Shown here: in pieces, positions 1-8,059 of the stretch
Layout: each line of letters opens with the position of its first letter
Position numbering within the stretch: position 1 is the first letter of the stretch
Origin: Actinoplanes sichuanensis
GTDB taxonomy: Bacteria; Actinomycetota; Actinomycetes; Mycobacteriales; Micromonosporaceae
DNA: 64,000 nucleotides
NCBI RefSeq assembly: GCF_033097365.1
Contig: NZ_AP028461.1
Coordinates: 6,138,001 to 6,202,000, forward strand
Reading direction: 5' to 3'
Translations under genes and position numbers: made by a program
Notes under the pieces: model-generated
The model's input: only the letters and a program-made list of their open reading frames with translations
Told to the model about the DNA's origin: nothing
The model's database searches: none

Positions 1-134
1 GCCGGGGCCACCGGGGCCGACCGTACGGCGGCAGGCCCGGCAGCGGGCCCAGCGGCGGCCGGCCCGGCGGCCACCGAGACACCGGCGGCTACGGCGGCAC
101 CGGTCATGACGAGGGCACGGGTCATCTTGTTCAT
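1..134 (-). CDS. Secreted protein, N-terminal fragment cut by the window edge
   Basis: Only the first 44 codons are visible. They begin MNKMTRALVMTGAAVAAG, followed by an Ala/Gly/Pro-rich stretch. The positively charged start, the hydrophobic core and the AAG-type small residues indicate a Sec signal peptide followed by a low-complexity Ala/Pro segment. The start was chosen at the first ATG; a weak GGTGA lies just upstream. It is downstream of narK on the same strand but separated from it by a strong terminator, so it is probably transcribed independently. The mature domain is outside the window and the function cannot be stated. Confidence 0.55.
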   Translation of the reverse strand, partial: MNKMTRALVMTGAAVAAGVSVAAGPAAAGPAAGPAAVRSAPVAP

Positions 135-231
135 ACGATCACCGATTCTGGAGGAAAGGGTAATTTCTGGACAGGATGGATCGTAGGAACCATCAAGGCC
201 GCTGACCGCGGGCAACGCGCACCCCAAAAGC

Positions 232-264
232 ATGAACTCCCGCAGTCACACTGCGGGAGTTCAT
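232..264 (-). terminator. Rho-independent terminator after the nitrate operon
   Basis: A perfect 15-bp inverted repeat (232-246 with 250-264) has a 3-nt loop. Read on the minus strand the stem is followed by GCTTTT. It sits 28 nt after the narK stop codon and before the next minus-strand gene, so it closes the nasA-to-narK operon. Confidence 0.85.
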
Positions 265-291
265 ACTTTCAGCCGTATGCTGCTGGGCCGA

Positions 292-1641
292 TCAGACAGC
301 GATCTTGGTGCGGGCCGCCGGTCGCAGGTACACCACCCAGGTGATCACCACACAGAGCGCATAGAACGCGATGAACGCCATGTACGCCGCGTCCGCGTCC
401 TTGTAGGTCAGGAACGACTGCCGGAAGGCCAGGTTCACCAGCACACCGCCGACCGCGCCGATCGCTCCGGCGATGCCGATGACCGCACCGGAGATCCGCC
501 TCGACCGGTGCTCGTCCCCCGCGTACTTCTGCTTGAAGATCGCCGGAATCATCTTGTAGGTCGAGCCGTTGCCCAGTCCGCTGAGGATGAACAGGGTGAT
601 GAACCCGACCAGGTAGAGCGGCAGTGACCGCTGCTGCGCCGCGAAGAGCACGATCGACGCGCCCGCCGCCATCGCGATGAAGTTGATGAAGGTGACCTTG
701 GAACCGCCGAACCTGTCGGCGAGCGCGCCACCGAACGGCCGGATCAGCGAGCCCAGCAGCGGGCCGATGAAGGTCAGGTAGGCGGCCTTGACCGGGGTGT
801 TGAAGATGTCCGCGAACTGCACCTGAAGCACCTGGCCGAAGGCGAACCCGAAGCCGATGAAGGACCCGAAGGTGCCGATGTAGAGCACCGACATCACCCA
901 GGTGTGGCCCTCCCTGGCGGCGTCGCGCATGCCGCGCTTCTCGTTGCGGGCCTGCGTCAGGTTGTCCATGTAGAGCGCCGAGCCGACCGCCGCGATCACG
1001 ATCAGCGGGATGTAGACACCGGCCACGATGCCCGGGCTGCCGGCACCGAAGGTGGCCAGGACGAGGAGGCCGACCAACTGCACCGCGGGGACGCCGATGT
1101 TGCCACCGCCTGCGTTGATGCCGAGCGCCCAGCCTTTGAGCCGGTCCGGGTAGAACGCGTTGATGTTGGCCATCGAGGAGGCGAAGTTGCCGCCACCCAC
1201 ACCGGCGAGGGCCGCCAGGATCAGCAGGGTCGAGTACTCGACGCCCGGCTGAATCATGAAGGACATCAGGACCGACGGGATGAGCAGCAGCGACGCACTG
1301 ATGATGGTCCAGTTACGGCCACCGAAGCGGGCGACGGCGAAGGTGTACGGGATCCGCAGCGCCGCCCCGACAAGCGTGGGTACGGCGGTGAGCAGGAACT
1401 TCTGCGCCGGGTCGAAGCCGTAGGCGGGGCCGAGGAACAGCACCATGACCGACCAGAGTGACCACACCGAGAAGCCGATGTGCTCGGAGAAGATCGAGAA
1501 GATCAGGTTGCGCTTGGCGATCTGCTTGCCACCGTTGTCCCAGAACGTCGGGTCTTCGGGCCGCCAGTCGTCGATCCAGTGGCCCTTCAGCGTCTTCGCC
1601 GCGGGCCTTTCGGGAGAGATCGTAGGAAGTGTCGCAGTCAT
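292..1641 (-). CDS. narK: NarK-type nitrate/nitrite transporter (MFS)
   Basis: This is a 449-residue major facilitator protein with about 12 hydrophobic segments that imports nitrate and/or exports nitrite across the cytoplasmic membrane. Family marks are the N-terminal HWIDDWRPEDPTFW segment, the nitrate signature around SSMANINAFYPDRLKG and a second glycine-rich signature near GAIGAVGG. The ATG lies 2 nt after the nirD stop codon, so it is the last gene of the nasA-nirB-nirD-narK operon and ends just before a strong terminator. Position and family point to uptake for assimilation rather than respiration, because no respiratory narGHJI is present here. That role is inferred; the transporter family is secure. 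Confidence 0.93.
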   Translation of the reverse strand: MTATLPTISPERPAAKTLKGHWIDDWRPEDPTFWDNGGKQIAKRNLIFSIFSEHIGFSVWSLWSVMVLFLGPAYGFDPAQKFLLTAVPTLVGAALRIPYTFAVARFGGRNWTIISASLLLIPSVLMSFMIQPGVEYSTLLILAALAGVGGGNFASSMANINAFYPDRLKGWALGINAGGGNIGVPAVQLVGLLVLATFGAGSPGIVAGVYIPLIVIAAVGSALYMDNLTQARNEKRGMRDAAREGHTWVMSVLYIGTFGSFIGFGFAFGQVLQVQFADIFNTPVKAAYLTFIGPLLGSLIRPFGGALADRFGGSKVTFINFIAMAAGASIVLFAAQQRSLPLYLVGFITLFILSGLGNGSTYKMIPAIFKQKYAGDEHRSRRISGAVIGIAGAIGAVGGVLVNLAFRQSFLTYKDADAAYMAFIAFYALCVVITWVVYLRPAARTKIAV

Positions 1642-1643
1642 TG

Positions 1644-1961
1644 TCAGTCTCCCAAAATGATGTGACCGTCATCGACCCGGACCGGGTAGACGTTGATCGG
1701 GGGCTGTCCGGACTGGGAACACCCGGTGGCGAGGTCCCATGCGTAGAGGTGCAAGGGGCAGACGACAACCCGGTTGTCGATCTGACCGTCCGCGAGCGGG
1801 CCGCCCTTGTGGGGGCAGACCGCCGACACCGCGCGCAGGGAGCCGTCGCGGAGGCGGAAGACTGCGATCATGTCGGACCCGACGGCGTAGGTGCGTCCTT
1901 CGCCGAAGGGGATCTCGTCGATGGGGCCGAGGACGGTCTCGGCGATGGGGGCGATGGTCAT
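1644..1961 (-). CDS. nirD: Nitrite reductase small subunit, Rieske-type
   Basis: A 105-residue cytoplasmic partner of NirB in NADH-dependent reduction of nitrite to ammonium. It has a Rieske fold with both iron-sulfur ligand pairs visible: VCPHKGGPL (Cys-x-His) and VVCPLHLYAW (Cys-x-x-His). Some enterobacterial NirD proteins lack these ligands, so this one should bind a [2Fe-2S] cluster. The start is the ATG that overlaps the nirB TGA by 4 bases (ATGA), implying translational coupling and a matched dose of the two subunits. A longer open frame upstream overlaps nirB heavily and was not used. Confidence 0.9.
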   Translation of the reverse strand: MTIAPIAETVLGPIDEIPFGEGRTYAVGSDMIAVFRLRDGSLRAVSAVCPHKGGPLADGQIDNRVVVCPLHLYAWDLATGCSQSGQPPINVYPVRVDDGHIILGD

Positions 1962-4420
1962 GAGCGCACCGGAACCTGGGGGAGAACGGTCAGGGGAAGA
2001 GATGTTCGGAACTGGCCGGGCGTGGCCGGCACGGCCCGCTCCTTCCAGGGGTCCTTGTAGGACTGGACGGCCTCTTCGACCGCGGCGTCCAGGGCTTCGG
2101 CGATGCCGTCGACGTCCTCGATGACGATCTCGCGGATCCGCTCGATGCCGATCCGGGGGACGAACGCGTAGGTGCGCTCCAGCCAGTTCGCGTTCTCCCG
2201 GTAGTACTGGAGGAACCGGCCGGTCAGACGGATCACCTCTTCGGCCGAGTCGACCGTGCAGAGCAGGTCGCCCTTGCGGATGTGGGCTCCGGCGGCGCCG
2301 CCGACGTAGATCTCCCACTTACCGCCGTCGATCGCGACGACCCCGAGATCCTTGACGTACGCCTCAGCGCAGTTCCGCGGGCAGCCGGTGACCGCGAGCT
2401 TCATCTTGCCCGGGCCTTCGAGCCCCTGGTAACGCTCCTCGATCGCGATGCCGAGCGCAGTCGAGTCGCCGACACCGAACCGGCAGAAGTCGGAGCCGAC
2501 ACACGTCTTGACCGTGCGGAAGCTCTTCGCGTAGGCGTACCCGGAAGGCATGTCGAGGTCCGCCCACATGGCCGGGAGTTGCTCCTTGGGGATGCCGAGC
2601 AGGTCGATCCGCTGGCCGCCGGTGAGCTTGACCATCGGCACGTTGTACTTCTCGGCGACCTCGGCGATGCGCTTCAGCTCGGCCGGGGTGGTGACGCCGC
2701 CCTTCATCTGCGGGACCACCGAGAAGGTGCCGTCCTTCTGGATGTTGCCGTGCACCCGGTCGTTGATGAACCGGGCGTCGCGCTCGTCCTCGTACTGGTC
2801 GGCCCACATCATCTTGAGCAGCGAGGCGAGGCCCATCTTGCTCTTGGCGTCGTGCTCACCGCCGGGCACCAGCTTGTCGAAGACCGCCGAGACGCTCTTC
2901 AGCTCGTACTTGCGGATCGCGGCCATCAGCTCCGGCTTCGGCATCGGCACGCCCGGGACGTACCAGGAGGCGGCCGGGTCCTCCTCGGCCTCACCGCCGG
3001 CCGCCCACTCGACGATCCGCTGCACCAGCGGCTTGCAGGTGCCGCAGCCCTTGCCGGCCCGGGTCTTGTCCATCACGCCGGAGACGGTCTTGCAGCCGGC
3101 GTTGACGACACCGCAGATGGCGCCCTTGCTGACACCGTTGCAGTTGCAGACCTGCGCGTCGTCCGGCATGTCCTCGGGCTTCACCTCACCCGCCGGGCCG
3201 CCGATGTCGAAGAGCATCTCGGCCCGCTCCTCGGGCAGGGCCTGTGCGCGGTCGAACGACTGGATCAGGCTGGCGGCCTTGCTGTTGTCGCCGACCAGGA
3301 TCGCGCCGGCCAACGCGCCGTCCCGGATGATCAGCTGCTTGTAGACGCCCTTCTTCGGCTCGCTGTAGATGATCACCTCGTCGTCGTCGGTCTCCGGGGC
3401 GATCAGGCCCATCGAGGCGACGTCGATACCCGCGACCTTGAGCTTGGTGGAGAGCTTCGAGCCGGTGTAGGCGGCCTCGACGTTGCGGCCGGTGATGTGG
3501 TCGGCGAGCACCTTCGCCTGATCCCACAGCGGCGCGACCAGGCCGTACAGATTGCCGCGGTGCTGGGCGCACTCACCGACCGAGTAGATGTCGTCCTCGT
3601 CCTGCACCCGCATCTGGTCGTCGACCACGATGCCACGCTCGACGGTCAGCCCGCTGTCCGCGGCGACCTGGGTGTTCGGGCGGATGCCGGCGGCGATCAC
3701 CACGACGTCGCAGGGGATCACCGTGCCGTCGGCCAGCTTGACCCCGGTGACCCGGTCCTTGCCGAGGATCTCGGTGGTCATCGCATTGGTGATCACCTTG
3801 ATGCCGAGCTTGTTCTCGACGCTGGCCTGCAGCATGTGGCCGGCCTTCTCGTCGAGCTGCCGCTCCATCAGGTGGCCCATGGCGTGCAGCAGCGTCACGT
3901 CGCTCAGGTGGTTCTGCAGGCCGCGGGCCGCCTCCAGGCCGAGCAGGCCGCCGCCGATCACCACCGCGCGCTCGTGGTCCCGGGCGTAACGGATCATGCC
4001 GCGGGTGTCGTCGAGCGTCCGGAACGCGAAGACACCCTGGTGGAAGCCGCGCTTCGGGTTGTGGACGTTCTTCATCGGCGGCGTCCACGAGCTGGAGCCG
4101 GTCGCGATGATCAGCTTGTCGTACGGCGTGGCGGTGCCGTCCGTGGCGTACACCTTCTTGGCGAACCGGTCGATCCGCTCGATCCGTACCCCGGCGTTGA
4201 GGGTGATGTCGTTGTCGGCGTACCAGCTCAGGTCGTTGAGGTAGATCCCGGCCTCGTCCTCCACCCCGGCGAGCAGGTTGGACAGCATGATCCGGTTGTA
4301 GTTGCCGTAGGGCTCGTCACCGAACATCGTGATGGAGAAGTCCCCACCGCGGGCGAGGATCTCCTCGACCGTCCGGGCGCCCGCCATGCCGTTGCCGATG
4401 ACAACGAGTCGCTGAGTCAT
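1958..4420 (-). CDS. nirB: Assimilatory nitrite reductase large subunit, NAD(P)H-dependent
   Basis: An 820-residue cytoplasmic enzyme that passes electrons from NAD(P)H through FAD and iron-sulfur clusters to siroheme, reducing nitrite to ammonium with six electrons. Visible parts in order are an FAD Rossmann motif (VVIGNGMAG) at the N terminus, a second nucleotide site (VVIGGGLLGLEAA), a BFD-like [2Fe-2S] segment (CNCNGVSKG with CGTC), a nitrite/sulfite reductase ferredoxin-like domain, and the siroheme/[4Fe-4S] cysteines (TCVGSDFCRFG and TGCPRNCAEA). The start MTQRLVV has a GGAG ribosome site 6 nt upstream; a longer open frame continues upstream but overlaps the preceding gene. Its ATG overlaps the stop codon of the preceding 115-residue gene and its end overlaps nirD. 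Confidence 0.94.
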   Translation of the reverse strand: MTQRLVVIGNGMAGARTVEEILARGGDFSITMFGDEPYGNYNRIMLSNLLAGVEDEAGIYLNDLSWYADNDITLNAGVRIERIDRFAKKVYATDGTATPYDKLIIATGSSSWTPPMKNVHNPKRGFHQGVFAFRTLDDTRGMIRYARDHERAVVIGGGLLGLEAARGLQNHLSDVTLLHAMGHLMERQLDEKAGHMLQASVENKLGIKVITNAMTTEILGKDRVTGVKLADGTVIPCDVVVIAAGIRPNTQVAADSGLTVERGIVVDDQMRVQDEDDIYSVGECAQHRGNLYGLVAPLWDQAKVLADHITGRNVEAAYTGSKLSTKLKVAGIDVASMGLIAPETDDDEVIIYSEPKKGVYKQLIIRDGALAGAILVGDNSKAASLIQSFDRAQALPEERAEMLFDIGGPAGEVKPEDMPDDAQVCNCNGVSKGAICGVVNAGCKTVSGVMDKTRAGKGCGTCKPLVQRIVEWAAGGEAEEDPAASWYVPGVPMPKPELMAAIRKYELKSVSAVFDKLVPGGEHDAKSKMGLASLLKMMWADQYEDERDARFINDRVHGNIQKDGTFSVVPQMKGGVTTPAELKRIAEVAEKYNVPMVKLTGGQRIDLLGIPKEQLPAMWADLDMPSGYAYAKSFRTVKTCVGSDFCRFGVGDSTALGIAIEERYQGLEGPGKMKLAVTGCPRNCAEAYVKDLGVVAIDGGKWEIYVGGAAGAHIRKGDLLCTVDSAEEVIRLTGRFLQYYRENANWLERTYAFVPRIGIERIREIVIEDVDGIAEALDAAVEEAVQSYKDPWKERAVPATPGQFRTSLPLTVLPQVPVRS

Positions 4421-4767
4421 CAGATCTCCACCAGTCCGAGGTCCACGATCACAGTTCCGTTCAGTCCGGCCGGCGCGGCGAGCCACAGCTCCACCGTGGT
4501 GCCACCGGCGAGGTCCTCCAGCACCCGCAGCGGCACGTGGACGTCGCCCTTGGCGCCGACCGGGAAGTACCGCATGGGAGCTCCGTCGCGCACCAGCACG
4601 ACGCAGATCAGTTCGTCGCTGGCGTTGCCGCCGCGGAAGTAGACGGCCTGACCGGTCGCGCCGGCCGGCACCGTGTAGCTGAGCGAGGCGCCGAGCGGGG
4701 CCGGCTCGTCGAGGCCCTTGCCCTCGAAGGCGAACACGCCCTGCAGAAAGCGAGGTGTGGAGTACAT
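4420..4767 (-). CDS. Conserved-looking small protein of the nitrate operon, function unknown
   Basis: A 115-residue protein starting MYSTPRFLQGVFAFEGKG. It has no membrane segment, no cysteine-rich motif and no nucleotide-binding loop. It is rich in short beta-prone stretches (SYTVPAGATGQAVYFRGG, VELWLAAPAG), suggesting a small beta-sandwich or jelly-roll. It is wedged between nasA (2 nt gap) and nirB (overlapping TGATG), so it is co-translated with both. A role in assembling the nitrate/nitrite reductases, or as a redox partner scaffold, is possible only from position. The open frame extends 15 codons further upstream into nasA, but the chosen ATG fits operon spacing better. Confidence 0.75.
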   Translation of the reverse strand: MYSTPRFLQGVFAFEGKGLDEPAPLGASLSYTVPAGATGQAVYFRGGNASDELICVVLVRDGAPMRYFPVGAKGDVHVPLRVLEDLAGGTTVELWLAAPAGLNGTVIVDLGLVEI

Positions 4768-4769
4768 GG

Positions 4770-6869
4770 TCAGAAGCTCCCGTCTTCGGCTTTGGCCAGG
4801 GCGATCGCGCACACCTTGAAGGCGGGCATCTTCGAGTGGGGGTCGAGGGCCGGATTGGTCAGCGCGTTCGCGCCGGGCCAGTGGAACGGCGCGAACACCG
4901 TGTCCGGGCGGATGCCGTCGCTGAGCCGGGCCCGCAACGTCGCGGCGCCCCGGCGGCTGCGCAGCTCGACCAGGTCACCGTCGGCGATCCCGTGCCGGCG
5001 GGCCAGGTCGGGGTGGATCTCGGCGCGCGGTTCGGGCAGCGCCACGGTGAGCGCCCGCACCCGTCTGGTCTGGTTGCCGCTCTGGTACTGCTGCATGTTG
5101 CGGCCGGTCGTCAGCACGTACGGAAAACTCTCGTCCGGAACCTCGGCCGGATCGCGGTGATCGACCCGGATGAACCGGGCCCGGCCGGAGGCCGTCGGGA
5201 AATCCTCCGTGAACAGCCGTTTCGTGCCCGGGTGGGTCTCGTCCGGGCAGGGCCAGAACACGCCCTGCTCGTCCTCGATCCGCTCGTAGCTGATGCCGGC
5301 ATAGTCGGCGATCCCGCCCGCGCTGGCCCGGCGCAGCTCCTCGAACACCGCACGCGGCTCGTCGGTGAAGAACTCACCCCGGCCGAGGTGCCCGGCCAGC
5401 TCGTTCAGCACCGTCAGGTCGCTTTTGACCAGCGGCGGAGGCGGCAGCGCCATCTTCCGCCGGATCACCCGGCCCTCGAGGTTGGTCATCGTGCCCTCCT
5501 CCTCCGCCCACTGGGCGGTCGGGAGGACGACGTCGGCGAGGTCGGCGGTCTCCGACAGGAAGATGTCGGAGACGACCAGAAAATCAAGATCCTTGAGCTT
5601 CTGTACGACGTTGTTGCTGTGCGGGGCGGAGACCACGAGGTTGCTGGCCAGCACCCACAGGACCTTGACCCCGCCTTCGGCGCCGAGACGATCGATCATT
5701 TCGTACGCCGAGACGCCCGGCCGTGGCAGCTCGTCCGGGTCGACGCCCCACACCGCGGCCACGTGAGCGCGCGCCGCCGGGTCGTCGAGGCGGCGGTAAC
5801 CGGGCAACTGGTCGGCCTTCTGCCCGTGCTCGCGGCCACCCTGCCCGTTGCCCTGGCCGGTGATCGTGCCGTACCCGGAGAAGGGTCTACCGACCAGGCC
5901 CAGCGCGAGAGCCAGATTGAGCCACGCCTGCGCGGTGTCGGTGCCGTTGCTGTGCTGCTCGGCGCCGCGGGCGGTGAGGATCATGCTCGGGCCCTCGGTG
6001 GCGAGCAGCCGCACCGTCTCCCGCAGCTGCGCCTCGGGTACGCCGGTCAGCCGCTCGACCCGCTCCGGCCAGTAGGAGTTGGTCGCCGTTCTGACCGCCG
6101 CGAAACCCTCGGTCCGCTCCTCGATGTACTTCTCGTCGACCCAGCCCTCGCGGATCGCGATGTGCAGCATCCCGTTCGCCAGCGCCAAGTCGGTGCCGGG
6201 CAGCGGCTGCAGGTGCAGGTGGGCGCCGTTCGCGGTGTTGGTGCGGCGCGGGTCGACCACGATGTGCTTGGCGCCGCCGGCCCGGCCGGTGTCCAGGTAC
6301 TGCATGGACGGCGGCATCGCGTCGGCCGGGTTCGCGCCGACCAGCAGCACCGTCTTCGCCTCGGCCACGTCGGCCAGCGGGAACGGCAGGCCGCGGTCGA
6401 TCCCGAGCGACCGGTTGGCCGCGGTCGCCGCACTCGACATGCAGAACCGACCGTTGTAGTCGATCGCCGACGACCGCAGCGCCACCCGCACGAACTTGCC
6501 GAGCGCGTACGCCTTCTCGTTGGTCAGCCCGCCGCCGCCGAAAGCGCCGACACTGTCCGGGCCGAACTGTTCCTGACTGTCCCGGATCGCGGTCACGATC
6601 CGCTCGTACGCCTCCTCCCAGGACGCCTCCCGCAGGGGAGACTCCCGGTTGCCGGGCTCCTTCCGGACCAGCGGCGTCAGCAGCCGGTCCGTGTGGTCCA
6701 GCAGGTCCGCCGCGGTGAAGCCCTTGGCGCACAGGCCGCCCCGGTTGACCGGGAATTCGGCCGGCTCGAGCCGGACACCCGGCATCCCCAGTCGCGTGGG
6801 AAGCTCGGGCGTCAGCGTCATCCCGCACTGCAGTGCGCAGTACGGGCAATGCGTCTGGGTCGCCGTCAC
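4770..6869 (-). CDS. nasA: Assimilatory nitrate reductase, molybdopterin catalytic subunit
   Basis: A 699-residue cytoplasmic enzyme of the bis-MGD molybdopterin oxidoreductase family reducing nitrate to nitrite. The N-terminal [4Fe-4S] motif is complete (C8, C11, C15 and C47 in LCAKG). The candidate molybdenum ligand is the cysteine in NGRFCMSSA, as in NarB/NasA enzymes. Other marks are the VDPRRT pterin-binding segment, an ITGQGNGQGG loop and a C-terminal molydopterin dinucleotide-binding domain (TTGRNMQQYQSGNQTRR). There is no extra C-terminal [2Fe-2S] or flavodoxin domain, so electrons must come from a separate donor not seen nearby. It is first in the operon, downstream of a GlnR-like box. 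Confidence 0.93.
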   Translation of the reverse strand: MTATQTHCPYCALQCGMTLTPELPTRLGMPGVRLEPAEFPVNRGGLCAKGFTAADLLDHTDRLLTPLVRKEPGNRESPLREASWEEAYERIVTAIRDSQEQFGPDSVGAFGGGGLTNEKAYALGKFVRVALRSSAIDYNGRFCMSSAATAANRSLGIDRGLPFPLADVAEAKTVLLVGANPADAMPPSMQYLDTGRAGGAKHIVVDPRRTNTANGAHLHLQPLPGTDLALANGMLHIAIREGWVDEKYIEERTEGFAAVRTATNSYWPERVERLTGVPEAQLRETVRLLATEGPSMILTARGAEQHSNGTDTAQAWLNLALALGLVGRPFSGYGTITGQGNGQGGREHGQKADQLPGYRRLDDPAARAHVAAVWGVDPDELPRPGVSAYEMIDRLGAEGGVKVLWVLASNLVVSAPHSNNVVQKLKDLDFLVVSDIFLSETADLADVVLPTAQWAEEEGTMTNLEGRVIRRKMALPPPPLVKSDLTVLNELAGHLGRGEFFTDEPRAVFEELRRASAGGIADYAGISYERIEDEQGVFWPCPDETHPGTKRLFTEDFPTASGRARFIRVDHRDPAEVPDESFPYVLTTGRNMQQYQSGNQTRRVRALTVALPEPRAEIHPDLARRHGIADGDLVELRSRRGAATLRARLSDGIRPDTVFAPFHWPGANALTNPALDPHSKMPAFKVCAIALAKAEDGSF

Positions 6870-6882
6870 AGGGAAGATGTTT

Positions 6883-6920
6883 TCGGCTTGCCGTTAACCC
6901 TTACGTCGCCTCGCGGTGAC
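6883..6920 (-). promoter_or_regulatory. Candidate GlnR-binding box upstream of nasA
   Basis: Read on the minus strand this gives GTCAC-n6-GCGAC-n6-GTTAA-n6-GCCGA, four pentamers at 11-bp spacing. That is the layout of the actinobacterial GlnR consensus (gTnAc-n6-GaAAc repeated). The first and third pentamers match well, the second partly and the fourth poorly. It lies 13-51 nt upstream of the nasA start, where a nitrogen-limitation activator would bind. Family knowledge supports GlnR control of nas genes; the site itself is an inference by eye. Confidence 0.4.
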
Positions 6921-6964
6921 GCTGTTGTTCAGGAATCCCTACAACCGCTCCACCACGGTTGTGA

Positions 6965-7672
6965 CTACAAACCGCTACCGACGGTTGTGAGGATTGCGCT
7001 ATCGAACCGACGCAGAACCAGGTCGGCGACGTCGCCGTCCTGGCACAACGGAGGGGTGACCGAGTCGGCGCCGGCGTTGTGCAGGGTCCGGTAGAACAGG
7101 CCCTCGGCCAGTAGGTAGGCGGCGATCGCGACGTTCCTCGCCCCGTCGGCCCGCAGCCGCGCCACCACATCGGCGACCCGGGGCCCGCTGCCGGAGGTGT
7201 AGCCGAGCTCGACCCGACCGGGCAGTTCCGCCGCCACCTCGCGGATGCCCTGCACCCAGAGCGGATCCGAAGACCCGGCCGAGGCGAGCACGATCGCGTC
7301 GGCCCCGCCCGGCACGTTACGGCGAAGGCTCTCCAGAAAGACATCGTCCGGCCCGAGTGGCGCGGTCACCGGAATCCCGGTCCCGGCCACCGCCTCGGCG
7401 ATGTCCACCCGAACGTGATATCCACAGGACAGCAGCAGCGGAACGACGACGGCGTCGGTCTCCCCGGGCCTGCCGCGGCGAGCCTCCTGCTCTCTGCCGA
7501 CTCCGGCGACGACGTCGGCGACCTTGGGTTCCTGCACGTCGACGTAGCAGAGGCGAACGTCCAGGCCGGGACGGCGGCGGGCCACCGAGGCGGCCAGTTC
7601 CTGGATCTGCCGGCGACCGGCGGGTGAGCGGGTGCCGTGGGCGACCGCGATCAGGGTGGGGAACTCGCTCAT
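6965..7672 (-). CDS. sirB: Sirohydrochlorin chelatase, SirB/CbiX family
   Basis: A 235-residue cytoplasmic chelatase that inserts metal into sirohydrochlorin; beside nirB the likely product is siroheme for nitrite reductase. It shows two related halves typical of the long CbiX/SirB form: an N-terminal AVAHGTRSPAG motif with the catalytic-type histidine, and LLLSCGYHVRVDI with a second metal-region histidine. The start MSEFPTL has GAGGAGA upstream at suitable spacing; a longer open frame adds 16 residues but lacks such a site. It lies between the nas operon and nnaR, all on the same strand, with 95 nt to nasA. A cobaltochelatase role cannot be excluded, but no cobalamin genes are nearby. Confidence 0.88.
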   Translation of the reverse strand: MSEFPTLIAVAHGTRSPAGRRQIQELAASVARRRPGLDVRLCYVDVQEPKVADVVAGVGREQEARRGRPGETDAVVVPLLLSCGYHVRVDIAEAVAGTGIPVTAPLGPDDVFLESLRRNVPGGADAIVLASAGSSDPLWVQGIREVAAELPGRVELGYTSGSGPRVADVVARLRADGARNVAIAAYLLAEGLFYRTLHNAGADSVTPPLCQDGDVADLVLRRFDSAILTTVGSGL

Positions 7673-7747
7673 GGGGCATCTCCTCAAGGCAGTGCGGTGG
7701 GGAGCGGCCCGGCATCGCATCAGGCTCGCGGTTCGTTCCGGCCCGGA

Positions 7748-7776
7748 CGGTCATCGGACGGGATTTCCGATGACCG
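7748..7776 (-). promoter_or_regulatory. Perfect inverted repeat upstream of sirB
   Basis: An 11-bp perfect inverted repeat (7748-7758 with 7766-7776, core cggtcatcgga) has a 7-nt spacer. It lies 75 nt upstream of the sirB start, on the side facing nnaR. There is no T-run, so an operator or leader hairpin is more likely than a terminator. Confidence 0.4.
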
Positions 7777-7907
7777 CCGCCGGCCGTCGCTGATTCAGCG
7801 TCATTTCCCGGTGTCCTGGTGGCCCGGCATGGACATCGGGCACTTCCAGTTCCGGCCTCATCGCCGGATTCAAGCCGACCCACAAACAGCCGACTCGTCT
7901 TGCTTCA

Positions 7908-8033
7908 GTTGATCGGACGTCTTGAGTCGATCGAACGTCTTGAGTTGATCGGATGTCTTGAGTTGATCGGATGTCGTGAGTTGAGTTGACGTCTTGACTT
8001 GAGTTGACGTCTTGATTTGGGTTGATCTGTTGG
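7908..8033. repeat. 18-bp tandem repeat array, about 7 units
   Basis: Consecutive units are gttgatcggacgtcttga and close variants, each exactly 18 bp, running from 7908 to 8033 with increasing divergence toward nnaR. It lies 27 nt past the nnaR stop codon in the 387-bp gap between nnaR and sirB. The AT-richer units stand out from the surrounding DNA. The rest of the gap (7673-7907) holds the inverted repeat at 7748-7776 and no convincing gene. Confidence 0.9.
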
Positions 8034-8059
8034 CTGTGGGGCCGGGTCTGGTCGGAGTC

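Noticed and set aside
2282..4642. A 786-codon plus-strand open frame opposite nirB
   Set aside because: It is rich in His/Arg/Asp/Val/Leu in the pattern produced antisense to high-GC genes, and nirB on the other strand has full domain motifs.
4755..7094. A 779-codon plus-strand open frame opposite nasA
   Set aside because: Antisense shadow; nasA shows iron-sulfur and molybdenum motifs over the same interval.
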